DNA of 64,000 nucleotides from Ctenosaura bakeri (taxonomy: Eukaryota; Chordata; Lepidosauria; Squamata; Iguanidae). Both the position numbers and the translations under genes were made by a program. The first letter of the stretch is position 1. Each line of letters opens with the position of its first letter. Location of the stretch: the NCBI GenBank assembly GCA_948474755.1, contig CAOLHI010002557.1, positions 124,001 to 188,000 of the forward strand, given 5' to 3'. Shown here piece by piece: positions 22,964 through 34,030 of this stretch. The notes under the pieces are model-generated. The model saw only the letters and a list, made by a program, of their open reading frames with translations, did no database searches and was not told the origin of the DNA.

Positions 22964-25900
22964 CCTGAACATGTCTGATGGCCACTTTAGGTCATCCTTT
23001 GAGATTGACACACTGTACTTGGCCTCCAAACCAAACATAGACAATGTGAATAATGTCTCCTACTTGACCAAACGCGTAAGCCACATCTGTCTTGTCTTTA
23101 CTTTTGTCTGCTGCAGCCTATAGCCTTGCAGATCAATCCATATCACTATTAAGGAGGGCGATTCCTTTACTGTTGTGTTGATTGACCAGGAAATGACATA
23201 TACATTTTGCTTTGAATATTTTCTTTGGGATTGACTCATAGCCCCTCTTTACTTCCTATATATGATTATTTATAATATCTTACCTATAGAATCTACAGTA
23301 AAAAGTAGAAATGCTTATGGTGAGCTAATTCTGAAAATAACTTAGAAGTAATATTTTTTGAAGATATCATAGGCAAGGCATTATTTTTGTTGCTAATTAT
23401 TTATGTTCCTCTTTTTCTGCTGTAATAGTTGTTGTTTTTTTTAAAGAAATCTCAGGAAGCATGACAACACTGCTAATGTGCTTCTTCTAATAGCAAGCTT
23501 TTCATCTTCATTTATTGCTATTCACGTTGAAGGTTATGCTGTTGATAGGGTCATCTTCCTCCATTCTTCTTTCTCTCTTTCCAAAATGAATGTTGTTATC
23601 CATTAAATTTTAGTTACTATATTGACCAAAGCATATTGCCTCAGATTATTTAAAGTATTATGGTTTAGCAGACTTTTTAAGTTTAGAAGCTAGTGTCTGT
23701 TTGGTGAGTAGATCCTTGACCTTGAGGTGATCAGTACTATATATATATATATATTGCTTTACATGAAGGAACTCAATATTACAGATGATGTGAGGATGTG
23801 GCCAGCAACTGTGCTCTGTTCAAGTTCTTCTTCACTGCCTGTCCAAACAGCAACACTTAACAGTATTGTGACAACTTCACATTGCATGTTGCCCTTTTCC
23901 ACAATCACTATTTGCTGTAAGGCAGGTAGAAAGCATAGTTTGATGGCATCAGGACACAGGTAAGAGTTGCTACATGCTGAAAGAAAGGAAATGTTTGGAA
24001 AAGCTATGCGTGGGCAATATGTTGTTTCCTATCACATGTCTCATCAAATCCATATACACTGTACAGCAAATATACAACAGAGTCATAACTAGGGGCTTCC
24101 ATGCCAGAAAGGTGTAAATCTGTTCCATGTTTTGGCCTAAACTTCAGAGAACCCATGAAAGATACTGAAACTTATTTCTCCAAAATAGGTTAGCTCCTTG
24201 GATAGCTCCTTTAAAATTTGGACTGACACCTGGAGTAGATTCACCTTCCTGATGACATGGGAGCCACTAACCACTCTGGTCGTAACTTTGAATCCTCAAA
24301 AACTCTTCTTCTTACCCCAAAATACCTATTGAAATGCACACTGTAGATCATAGCAATATCATGATAGATCTACATTGGAAATGGGGACAGATGGACCTCC
24401 AGATGCTGTTGGACTATACTATCACCTTCTCTCACCACTGACTATACCTCCTAAGGGTGGTAGAACCTACAGTCCAACAACTTCTAGTAAATGACACATT
24501 TGTCATCTGGATCACATAGATCATGGTAAGCTACCTTAAAGTCAGATGAATTATGCATTTTAGAACTGTCAGTTGATATCTGCAGTATAGCTCAAGAAAA
24601 ATAAATGGAAGATCTGGACTGGAGATTTTTCAGAGCTTAGAATATTTATGAATAAAAAGAACTATTTATGTCACTCAGGGTAATTCTCTGATCTCCACAC
24701 AGCCATAGCTACCCCTATTGCAGTCCAGAAAGTAACTCATTGGATTACTCACTACTAACCCGTTGCTATTATGACTACCAGTGAGAAATGTAGGAAAAAC
24801 TCTCTGGTTTCCTCCCCTTTCTCTGATCATCACTGTTCTGTATGGATACCCCTCACCTATCCACACACACGCCCTGACATACACTGATACTGGAACAATG
24901 TTGCAGACCACATGGCAACCAAATGCACTATACACAGATACTTTGTGTGGATGTACAGAAATACTCATTCACTTAATCCTTCTTTCTTCCTCATCTCTCT
25001 CTCTCCCAAACAATTGATCTAAACTTCATGCCTAAGACATGCAAAGAAACACCCCTTCCTCTAATAAACTCTCATATAGCTCACATTCAGCAAATCTAAG
25101 TGTGCACCCTGTGCCATTGTTTGGAACAGGCAACATTAAATTTGCAATTATGCAGTATCTCTAATGCAGATGTTTTCAATGTGTCTCAAATATCTGCCCC
25201 TTTCCCTTTCCTGGATTGTTGGATCCTCTATTCCTTGCTATCTGTGCAAGAACCCAGAAAGTATTGCAGAAGTATTTCTTTCTCATTCTCCTACCACTGA
25301 TCACATTGAGCCAGGACACACCTCCAGTAACAAGTAATAGGGAGAAACCCTGTTAAGTTCCCTGAAAAGTAAGGAATTGTAACCCTGTCCATTATTGGCA
25401 AAAAAAGTAACACCAGTCCAGATTGCTACAGGAAAAAGTAACCAGTTAACTTAATAGGCCACTGTAAATAATAAGTGCTTCCAGGTTCTGGTATGTCTAC
25501 TGTTTTGAGCCAAATATCAATTCCCAGCTGTATAAAATCTTGACTACTGAATAGAAAGTTTCACCAGACTGTAGGAAGAAATCTATAGGCATTAGAGGTT
25601 TATAAACAAGCTAGAAGACATGAAATACTACCAGGCATGCTGCTTAGCCATTCAACAAACAGTCTAATATTTCAACTGCAGATTCCATTTAGAAGCCATG
25701 AAAATACGCTAACTGTATCCATCATTAAGTATAGGAGCCTTTTTTTTTTATTTTTGGACAGTGTTCTGCATAATATTGAACTTATTTTTAAAAAAATTAA
25801 AAAATGAATTCAATCTGCTGAATCTTGATTTTTTTCCCCTGTGTATTAACTGCATAAGTAATAACTGGCTGGCTATGAAACACAAGTCAACAATGCACAG

Positions 25901-28004
25901 GACTTTCTTAGGTAAAATTCTATTGTCACGCTCACAGTATTCATGAAAACTAAATCTCAAAAATGTAGCCAAAAGTTGACCAACTAAGACTTGATTTGAT
26001 TTAAAACTTCCAGTTTGAAATCAAATTGGCTTGTCCTTTATTCTCCTTTTAAATTGTAGACAATCTACTTGCTATAGTCTTTCCTATTTCTTGACACTTC
26101 ATTCTTTTGTATTTGCATATCAACCCCCCCCCAGATATTCATTAAACAAAACTGTTTGCTCAAAGAATCTTTTGTAAAAAAAACACTTTTAAAGAAGTGC
26201 TTTCCCAGAACATAAGTTAATTCCTGGTGATTCATACAGTTCAAGGCATGATATGCACACACACACACACTCACAAATAATTTTTCAGTTATATCATGTA
26301 CAGCCATTGATATTAAATTGCAACCTTGGTTTGGGGGATGGTCCTGCACTCAATGCTATATGGTGAGAAGGGGAGATATATAGTTTTGCCTCAACTTTTA
26401 TTAGATGCCCTCACAGGAGAGGAGTCATTGATTATAAGAGGGGATATGCCTATGTGTAATATACTATGGCAAATTTAAAATCAGAACAAAATCTTTTTTA
26501 AAAAAGTAAAGAGTGACACCAAGGTAGGAAATGGTTTACTCTAATATTAAAAACTGAATATGAAGTGCTGCCTTATTATCTTTCATTGCAGTGGCTACAT
26601 ATACCTTTAAAGCCTTCAGATCAAACTGTGGATAGTGTTCCAGTACTATTGACAATATTCTGTCCAGATAATTGTAGTAATTATGGGTGGGATTCATTCA
26701 CATTTCAGAAGTTCCAGCTTTTAATGTATTTCAGCTTGTCCTGTGCTGTTTTCCAGTGTCTTGGATGGGCAGAATTTTGCTTCCCAGGACCTTCACTGTG
26801 GAACCTCAGACCCACTTGTCTAACCTCTAACCCAGAAAAAATAGCAAATCACCTCTGGTGGACACAATTTCCTCTCTAATGTAATTTTGCCCCCTCCTGA
26901 AACCTTTTGGGGAGGAAAAAACAACAACAATATATGTATTCTTCCTTTCTGGACAAGAGGTAAGCATACTCCTCCCAGTTCAGCTTGAGCCATGGATATT
27001 CAGGCCATGACATGTCTATAATCTTGAAAAACCCTGTTGAAAATGAAAAGAAGTCATCAGTAGCAAGGATTTATTAAGTGTTAAGAGTGATTGCTTTCAC
27101 AGTGGAAGGTGTAATGAACTCTTAGGCGATCCCTCTAAATTGGCCTCATCCCTCTAAATTGGCCTTCAATACAAGCTGCCCAATCTCCCTTCTTTTAGAA
27201 GAATATACTAGCTCCTTGTTTTAATTCCAATGACATTAACCAACTCATTTCCCAACCTTGTTCTGTTTTATCCTAGTCAGTTCCCACTACTCCAGTGCCA
27301 GCATTCTGTAAGGACTGACTTCCTACTTCTAATCTGCAGGCCTAGATGTCAGCACACTTTATCATCCATTTGGCTTGTTGCTCAGGTTTCCTTTGGCCCT
27401 GATCACGCAAAGAGCACTTACAGGAGCAGCATGCTATTTCTTTCACTCAGATTCCACTTGGCTACACTAATTTACATGAAAACATTGATTAACTCAGAAC
27501 TTAATCCATTGAATCTCTTCTGCTGTCAACCAAAAGTTCTTTTCAGCCAAATGTTATATTTAACTATAGGAACTAGAACTGCCACATCCAATTATAGCAG
27601 CTGCACACTGAGTTGAGTTCAAACCAGATGTAAAAGTAGTACTATTAACATAAAACCCATTACGAGATGTGTCCATTTATCCCAAGGCTACGTGGGGCTG
27701 ATTGGCACTATAGGCTTCATGAATAAATACATGTGAAGTAGTCTACCTATAGGGAATCATTGTCATGCTCCTACTGAATGGGAAAAAACACCCTGATTAC
27801 AAGATGGCTTTTACATAATGAATGATGAGCATTAAAGCTAATCAATAGCTATGATACTTTCCAAATCGCTTAATTTGTCAGCATGATTTTTTTTTTAAAA
27901 AAGAAAAGTATTATTGCAAGTGAAAGGAATCAAATTTTGTAAGTCACTAAAGATTCTAGGAAGCTTTGTGCATGTCTGCCTACATGGGCATAACTGTCTC
28001 AGTT

Positions 28005-28041
<37 letters not shown>

Positions 28042-28399
28042 GTTCCTATGTACAGTGATCCACAGCCACATAGAAGAAATATCACATGAAAAGGACAAAA
28101 CTATGGCAACAATGTTAGAAATTCAGGGGGATTGGTAGGATTATTTTACCTCCAGTATTCAACTACATCACAGATTAGGATTATTGTGGGAATAACAATA
28201 TATAACACATTTTATAATGTCTCCAGTGGTGTAATGGTAATTTTTGAAGTACAGGTATTTGACTTCCCATAGCCATACTTATAGAAAGAATCCAAAAGAG
28301 CAGGCATTTGTGGTGATTCATCTCAAGACACCAGTTCTAGGCCTTTTTTTTTCAGCCTGGAGAAGGTCTCTTATAAACGATATTTCCACAAAAGATGAT
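22964..28399. other. Anonymous DNA with microsatellites
   Basis: No gene was recognised. Items noted: (TA)n at 23739-23755; 24385-24485, a hAT-MITE-like inverted pair (CTCCAGATGCTGTTGGACTA ... ACAGTCCAACAACTTCTAG); a short (CA)n at 26253-26271; a small tandem duplication CCCTCTAAATTGGCCT at 27131-27167. The 128-codon frame at 27230-27616 has no recognisable domain and is probably chance. Confidence 0.45.
28005..28041. repeat. (ATC)n microsatellite
   Basis: A run of twelve perfect ATC units, recorded as a simple-sequence repeat. It lies in no convincing reading frame. Perfect arrays of this length are usually polymorphic. Confidence 0.98.
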
Positions 28400-28560
28400 G
28401 GAATACATGCTTCCTGCTTCATTTTATGCTCAAAACAATCTCGAGAAATGCTGAAAGATTCAGACTGTCCAACTCAAAGTCTCCTGGTGAACTTCATGGT
28501 TTTGTGTGGATGTAAATGCTGGACTCTCTCATCCACCCCTGTGTCTCCTAACACTTAATA
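28400..28560 (-). mobile_element. Possible MIR-like tRNA-derived SINE remnant
   Basis: The segment TTTATGCTCAAAACAATCTC ... CCAACTCAAAGTCTCCTGGT, GAACTTCATGGTTTTGTGTGG, ATGTAAATGCTGGACTCTC resembles the core-to-head part of an old amniote SINE in antisense (family knowledge: the usual text is CCAAGGTCACCCAGTGAGCTTCATGG... with a B-box-like GGATTTGAACC). It is very diverged, so the call is tentative. Confidence 0.35.
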
Positions 28561-29391
28561 ATGGAAACACTAAGTGACATCACTAATATCTGGACAATGC
28601 AAGGAATATTAATGTATTAACTTTTCATATTGAACTATTGCCTGTTAAGATAAGGACATCATGAAGGGTTAGAAAAACATATGAGGTATAACTATAGCTC
28701 ACAGCTGTGATTGCAATCTGTATACTAGGCTTCAATTTAGTGAAGTGGCTCCTGTAGAAACTTTTTTTGGACTGTCCAGATTGGAAAATATTGCCCATAT
28801 TTCTCATTATTCTATTTTATTCAGAGTCAATTCAGAAAGAAGGATGCCAAAACATAAAAGCATCCCATCTTCTCTTGACATGCTTCCATTATTACTTCAA
28901 CAGGTTCTTATTAGTCTATCTGTTCCATGCTCAAACACAATCCCATAGATTTTTCTGACCACGTGGAAGCAGTTAATTGAATGAGGGACTTCTGCTAGGT
29001 GGTTTTAATAGGATTGTCATAGACTACTGCCAGGAAAGTTTCAGTTAAGTTATCTGAAAAGCGTTTGTTTGTTTTTTTTTAATTTGAACAAAAGGTTGAA
29101 GATCATAGGCTTGGATAAACAGCTTCGCTAACTTAATCATTTTTACATTTGTAGTGTTTTCTTGCTATTATTTCCCAATAGTGATAGCTTTAGCTGGCTC
29201 TCTCAACTTCTCTATCTTTATTTTGCAAGACAGGGTACATCTCCTCTGCCATATTTAAACAGTTTGAGGGTTATATGAAATATAGCTTTGATGTTTATAT
29301 ACATTGATCTGCTCTTAAACATTTCCATCTTAGTTGTGAATTACATATTCATTTTCTGCAAAAACTATATTCATCAACCCTCCACTCCACA
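28561..29391. other. Anonymous DNA
   Basis: I see no gene, RNA fold or repeat end here. Frames are short and unconvincing. Confidence 0.5.
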
Positions 29392-29493
29392 AGAATGTTT
29401 AAAGTGCATGTTTTACTTTTAGAAGCAAAAGTATTAAAGGGTTCTCTTTAATACTTTTGCCACTAAAAGTTAAATATGCACTTTAAACATTCT
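29392..29493. repeat. 102-bp hairpin (48-bp arms, 6-nt loop)
   Basis: The left arm starts AGAATGTTTAAAGTGCAT and ends GCAAAAGTATTAAAG; the right arm is its reverse complement apart from four positions. The loop is GGTTCT (29440-29445). The arms match at 44 of 48 positions. It is unrelated to the GGCC-ended foldbacks. No flanking duplication is clear. It could be a tiny MITE or a hairpin RNA precursor; the stem is longer than a usual microRNA precursor. Confidence 0.9.
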
Positions 29494-29833
29494 TTCCCCT
29501 CCTCTGCAGCACATATGGAGCTGTTTTTTCTCATTTGGTTAGCTGTCTGTAAAGAAGTTCACATGCCACTGTTAATTTGTCTTTAGTTTCAAATACTTTC
29601 ACTTTAACAGAATGAAGAAAAAAAATTCTTGTGCTTAAAATGAATGTAGACAAAGGTTTTTCGTTTGCCTGGTAAATGATAAAAAGCTGATAAAATTAAT
29701 TTTAAAAAATATTTAAAAATTCACTTGCAGCAGATTCGTAGGACATAAAATATTTCCCCTAGATTTGCTGAAGTTGCACACCCCTGTGCCACAATATAAC
29801 ATTATCTGTGAGTCAGGAACACCAAAGTTGCTA

Positions 29834-29885
29834 TTTATTTATTTATTTGTTTCCCGCTTTCCCACCTATCCTAAGAACTCAAGGA
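29834..29885 (-). mobile_element. Antisense LINE tail (L2/CR1-type) remnant
   Basis: (TTTA)n followed by TTTCCCGCTTTCCCACC and CCTAAGAACTCAAGG. Read in reverse, this is the common ...GGGAAAGCGGGAAACAAATAAATAAATA tail with which L2-like LINEs end in reptiles (family knowledge). It abuts the Bov-B fragment. Confidence 0.5.
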
Positions 29886-29887
29886 AT

Positions 29888-31545
29888 TTTTGTTGTTGTT
29901 GTAAACTCCTGTCAAGTCAACTCTGACTTATAGTGACCTCTTGGTGCGTAGCTTCCTTAATTGAATCTATTCACTTGTAATATGGTTTTCCTTTTCCTAC
30001 TGTCATCTATCTTACCAAGCATTATTGTCTTTTCTAATGAGTCATGTCTTCTCATGATATATCCAAAATACAACAGTTTAGTCATCCTGGCTTTCTAGGA
30101 AGAGATCAGGCTTGATTGCTTTCACAACCATACATAGAAATTGGAAATACAATGGCATGGACAATCATGACTTTAAGATACAGTGATATATCTTTACAGC
30201 TGAAGATCTTGTCTTGTTCTTTCATAGCTGTTCTTGCAAGTCATAGGCCTTTTCTGCACGACACTCTTATAGTGTGATTATTCCACTTTCAACCTCCTAG
30301 GGAATCCTGGGGTTTGCAGCTTCGAGAGGGGCCAGGTGGCCCCTCCTCGAAACTGCAAACCCCAGGATTCCCTAAGAGGTTGAAAGTGGAATAATCACAC
30401 TATAAGAGTGTCGTGCAGAAAAGGCCTTAATCTTCTTCTGATTTCCTGACTGCAGTCTCCAGTTTGGCCTGTGACTGAGCCAACGTATAGGAAATCTTTG
30501 ACTATCTCAGTGCCTTCATCATCTGCTTTAGAGTTATATAATCATCTCAAGTGATTACTGTCTTCTTAATTTTCAACTCTATACCTGCATTTGCAGGTTT
30601 GTTCACTGACTTTCTTCAATAGTTGTTTCAAATATTCAATATTTTCTGCTAACAGAATAGAGTCATCTGCATATCTTAAATTGTTGATGCTCCTTCCTCC
30701 AATATTCATACTTCCTTCCTCAGAGTCTAATCCAGCTTTATATACAATATGTTCAGCATATAAGTTAAAAAATAGGATGATAAAATGCAGTCTTGCCTTG
30801 ACCCCCTTGCCAATTGGAAACCATTCTGTTTCTCCATATTCTCTCCTTAACAGTGGCCTCCTGTCCTAAGTAAATTTCTTTAAGAGTGATCCATATTTTC
30901 TCATGATCTATACAATCAAAAGCTTTGCTATCATCTATAAAGCAACAGACTGATTTGCTCCTGAAATTCTTTGGTGTGTTCCATTATCTAATGTATGTTT
31001 GCAGTGTAATCCCCAGTGTCTCCTCCTTTTCTGAACCCAGCTCAGATATGCCAGCTAGCTCACTCCATGTATGGCAAAAATCTTTGTTATAAAAATTTGA
31101 GCATCACTTTGCTTGGATGGGAGATTAATGTGATAGTCCAGAAGTTACTGCAATCCCTGATGTTTCCTTTCTTAGTGATTGAAATGTAGATTGTTTCCAA
31201 TCTGTGAGCCAGTCTTTTGTTTTCCATATTTGTTGGCAGACAAATTTTGTTAGAATTTGAGTTGATTTTGACTCTGTACCTTGAAATAGTTCTATTGGAA
31301 GGCATTCTTCTCTGGTGATGTATTTCTCCCATATACTTTGGGTGCAGTTTCCATTTCACTTTCTAAAATTGCAGGTTCAATTTCAAATGTTTCTTCTTTG
31401 AATAAATCCGACATCTCTTTACATCTCTTTTATATAGTTTTTCACTGTATTGTTTCCATCATCTATTTATTTCTTCTTTATCATGCAGTTCCCTTCTGTT
31501 GGTTGCATAGCATCCCATCCATAGCATAGCATCCGTAATTGCTTT
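29888..31545 (-). pseudogene. Bov-B (RTE) LINE fragment, antisense, broken
   Basis: The 3' end lies at the left (GTTGTTGTTGTAAACTCCTG read on plus) and the reverse-transcriptase region at the right. On the minus strand the recognisable blocks are the SNFWTITLISHPSKVMLKFL segment near 31090-31150 (RT block before motif A), and further downstream the RQD-like and YADD-region equivalents at 30640-30830, where plus-strand TAGAGTCATCTGCATATCTT encodes the mutated motif. Stops and frameshifts occur throughout, so no frame exceeds about 90 codons. A palindromic MITE sits inside it at 30246-30426. It is a dead, 5'-truncated insertion. Bov-B is a squamate hallmark and the presumed donor of mobilising machinery for SINEs with its tail. 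Confidence 0.85.
30246..30426. mobile_element. Near-perfect palindromic MITE inside Bov-B
   Basis: A 181-bp palindrome. The left terminus is GGCCTTTTCTGCACGACACT and the right is AGTGTCGTGCAGAAAAGGCC, an exact reverse complement over 20 bp. The arms remain almost fully complementary to the centre (GAGGGGCC / AGGT / GGCCCCTC). The flanks are ATA and TTA. Both arms carry the private variants CAACCTC and TAGGGAATCC where other copies have CAACATC and TATGGAATCC. Confidence 0.93.
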
Positions 31546-31565
31546 GTATTCATGAATGTTACTTA

Positions 31566-31767
31566 GGCCGTTTCTACCCTACACTATTATAGAACTGTTA
31601 TTCCACTCTTAACATCCTATGGAATCCTGGAGTTTGCAGTTTAGGGAGGAGCATTTGGAATTCTCTGTCAGAGAGCTCTTTGGCCTCAATAAACTACAAA
31701 TCCCAGAATTTCACAGGATGTTGAATGTGGAATAATAGCACTATAACAGTGTAGGGTAGAAATGGCC
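31566..31767. mobile_element. Foldback MITE, GGCC-ended family, long subtype
   Basis: A 202-bp foldback. Left GGCCGTTTCTACCCTACACT; right AGTGTAGGGTAGAAATGGCC. Both arms share the private CTACCCTACACT/AGTGTAGGGTAG variant. The flanks are TTA and TTG. The centre has the GAGAGCTCTTTGGCCTCAAT piece seen at 770. It lies 20 bp from the Bov-B fragment. Confidence 0.88.
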
Positions 31768-32748
31768 TTGGTCACAATTTTGATGCTATTGCCATGATTC
31801 TAACTCCCTCTCAAGCCTATTTTACAGGACAGCCGCTGCATAGGGAGAAGGAGATCCATTCTGTCAATGATGGAGCAAAGGTGAATGATGTCTCCACCAG
31901 GTTTGGAGGGGTCAGGCCAGAAGATGTTACTTAGTTAAATGCATCTAACTAAGTAGATAGGACAGGTTTCTGCCCATCATTTCTGGAGACCTGAGTTGTT
32001 TACTGTCTGAAATAAAGATCTCATAAGATATATTTTTTCTTTGTAAATTTTATGCTTTATTTTTAGTTATATAAGAAAAACTAATAAGTTTGGAAGAACA
32101 TTCCCTTTAAATATTGCTAAATGACCAAGTTTTGAAAGATTTGTTAAGTTAAAAGTTAGAGTGCCAGTACCATATCCAGTATATCCCTTTTGGCTACACT
32201 CTTTATTTAAATTTGGAGACTTAAGCAGAAGGGGCCTTACATAAGGCAAAAGACTTTTTTTTAAAAAAGACATTCCTTTAAGTATCAAACAGATACATTT
32301 TATTCTGAGTGAAAAAGAAAAGTCAGGGTTCAGAAGACTTCAAGCTCACACTTTCAAAAATGAAGAGTACATATTGGGACAGCACTAAAAATTAGTATCT
32401 GCTTTTGAAGATTACTATTATTCATAAATGCATAATACGTAAAAATGCTTAATGATTATTGAAGAGCAATGAAAACGTCTATATGGGGTCCAAACTGCTT
32501 GCAAAACATCTAGATACTTCCATCTCAGAGAGAGACTGCAACAGTATTTGGATATGTACTTCATTTAAATCCACTTAGAAGACATATAACATACATTTTA
32601 TTCCCTCACAAGTGTCATTCATTATTAAAAATGTATAGGTATACCTCAGTTGGTGAAGCCTCTGAGAATGATTTTTTTTAACAAAAACTTTTGGACACAT
32701 GTATCTGTGGACTAGATAGAAAACTCCTAAGGTTATTAACAAAATTCT
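31768..32748. other. Anonymous DNA
   Basis: No gene or named repeat was recognised. The 31800-32030 part has an interspersed-repeat feel (AGAAGATGTTACTTAGTTAAA) but no definable ends. Confidence 0.45.
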
Positions 32749-33178
32749 TTCTCTCTCTCTCTCTCTCTCTCTGTGCCTTCAAGTCACCTCTCAACTTATT
32801 GCAACCTCATGAATTTCATGGGGATTTCTTAGGCAAAGAATACTCAGGCCATTTCCACACTAGACTGTTAATAGCGCTATGATTCCACTTTCAACGTCCT
32901 ATGGAATCCTAGGGTTTTCAGTTTCGGGAGAGGCCGGCTGGCCCCTCCCGAAACTGCAAACTCCAGGATTCCATAGGACATTGAAAGTGGAATCATAGCA
33001 CTATAAACAGTCTAGTGCAGAAATGGCCCTAGAGATGGTTCTGCCAGTTTGTTCCTCTGAAAAATATTCCTACAGTACCTCATTTTCATTGGTAGTCTCC
33101 CATCCAAGTACTAACCAGGTCTTATCTTAGCTTCCAAGATCAGATAGGATTTTGTGCCTTTTGGGTATTTAGGCCCTA
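32749..33178 (-). mobile_element. 5S-rRNA-headed SINE, antisense, with MITE insertion
   Basis: The head is at the right: on the minus strand 33176-33080 reads GGAAGCTAAGATAAGACCTGG, TTAGTACTTGGATGGGAGAC, clearly 5S-derived. The body follows leftwards (CAGAGGAACAAACTGGCAGAA), and the tail ends GAGGTGACTTGAAGGCACAG, (GA)n, seen on plus as (CT)n at 32749-32772 and GTGCCTTCAAGTCACCTCTC. The MITE at 32847-33028 splits it. It is of the same SINE family as the copy at 8405 and shares the Bov-B-type tail of Sauria SINEs. Confidence 0.85.
32847..33028. mobile_element. Palindromic MITE inside the 5S-headed SINE
   Basis: A 182-bp near-perfect palindrome. Left GGCCATTTCCACACTAGACT; right AGTCTAGTGCAGAAATGGCC. 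The centre is GAGAGGCC / GGCT / GGCCCCTC. The flanks are TCA and CTA. The SINE text ATACTCA before and GAGATGG after shows that the target was ...CTCAGAGATGG, so the right triplet is a mutated TCA. Confidence 0.92.
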
Positions 33179-33309
33179 ACAAAGTTTTACTGGAGCTAAA
33201 ACATATCTATTTATAGCTTCTCTACAAGTGTGTGTGTGAGACAGAGAAGGGATTTGGATATGTGGCTTCAGGGATTTTCAGCTCCCCTATCCAAGTCAGA
33301 CATATGTTA

Positions 33310-33780
33310 ATGACAAGAATGGTCTAAAGAATGGAAATATATTGAAAACATGCATCTTCTCACATGGTGGATGAGGCTGTGGGATCTGGCAATAAATAAA
33401 AAATCAAGAGCCAAATATAGAGTTCTCAGAGGGAAAACTAGGGCAGATATGTTTACTGAGCTATGGAAGCCATTCATTGTTTTTGTAAACAATATGTCTG
33501 ATATCCCAAGTCCACAAGTCCACAAGGATTTCAGAATAAATGCTGAACAATTTGTTCTATGATCTCTGATACTTTCTGTTTTGGAAACTAAAGAACCAGG
33601 ATTGCTCACCAGCAAGAGAAGAAAGAAAAAAATTGCTTTTAAACTTCGCTGAAAAAACTGATTATATCTTGAATCATTTTGGAATATTTTTGTCACATTG
33701 CAGCATAATTGTGTTTATCATTTTGTATTTTCAGTTTTGTTGAAGTAAAGTAATCAAAGTTGTTGTTGTTTTATTTTTTA
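33310..33780 (+). pseudogene. Possible L1 LINE ORF2 C-terminus and 3' UTR
   Basis: The open stretch at 33338-33490 translates to a segment with LWDLAINKKSRAKYRVLRG and FTELWKPFIVFVN. It resembles the region near the C-terminus of L1 ORF2, where a (W)D(L/I)A...K...R.G....F...W.PF pattern recurs in vertebrate L1s (family knowledge). The sequence that follows is AT-rich and ends in TTGTTGTTGTTTTATTTTTTA, suggesting a 3' UTR. No catalytic domain is present, so the call rests on a short similarity. Confidence 0.42.
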
Positions 33781-33839
33781 AAAAAGAAAGGTCCAACAGA
33801 ACAAAAATGAGCACACTCCCTTGTCCAGTTCCCAGTATA

Positions 33840-34030
33840 GGTCATCCATCAAGCTGTTTACATCCCAATGTCAAATCTGAAAGCAGATTGAAATGAATCT
33901 AGATTGAACTGAATCCATCCCATCAGGAATCCCTGGAGCTAGGAAGCCACTGTGTACTCCAGCACCCTGCTCAGAAATGGAATGTTGAAAACTGGCTGGT
34001 AGATTTTAGGAGTGTAAAGTGTCTTTTGAA
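33840..34030. mobile_element. Interspersed L2-like LINE fragment
   Basis: The stretch TGAAAGCAGATTGAAATGAATC, ATCCCTGGAGCTAGGAAGCC, CCACTGTGTACTCCAGCACC and GGAATGTTGAAAACTGGCTGG matches, in word order, a very common squamate repeat segment that I associate with L2-type LINEs. There is no frame. The assignment is from memory of the repeat text only. Confidence 0.35.

Noticed and set aside
27230..27616. 128-codon plus-strand frame
   Set aside because: No motif, no regular codon pattern and no splice context could be recognised. The length is within chance for a 64-kb window read in six frames.
28005..28041. Polyhistidine-encoding frame over the ATC/CAT repeat
   Set aside because: The His run is simply the translation of the (ATC)n microsatellite; the frame is short and shows nothing else.
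33307..33696. 129-codon minus-strand frame
   Set aside because: It is the antisense of a plus-strand stretch that resembles an L1 ORF2 C-terminus, so it is probably a shadow.
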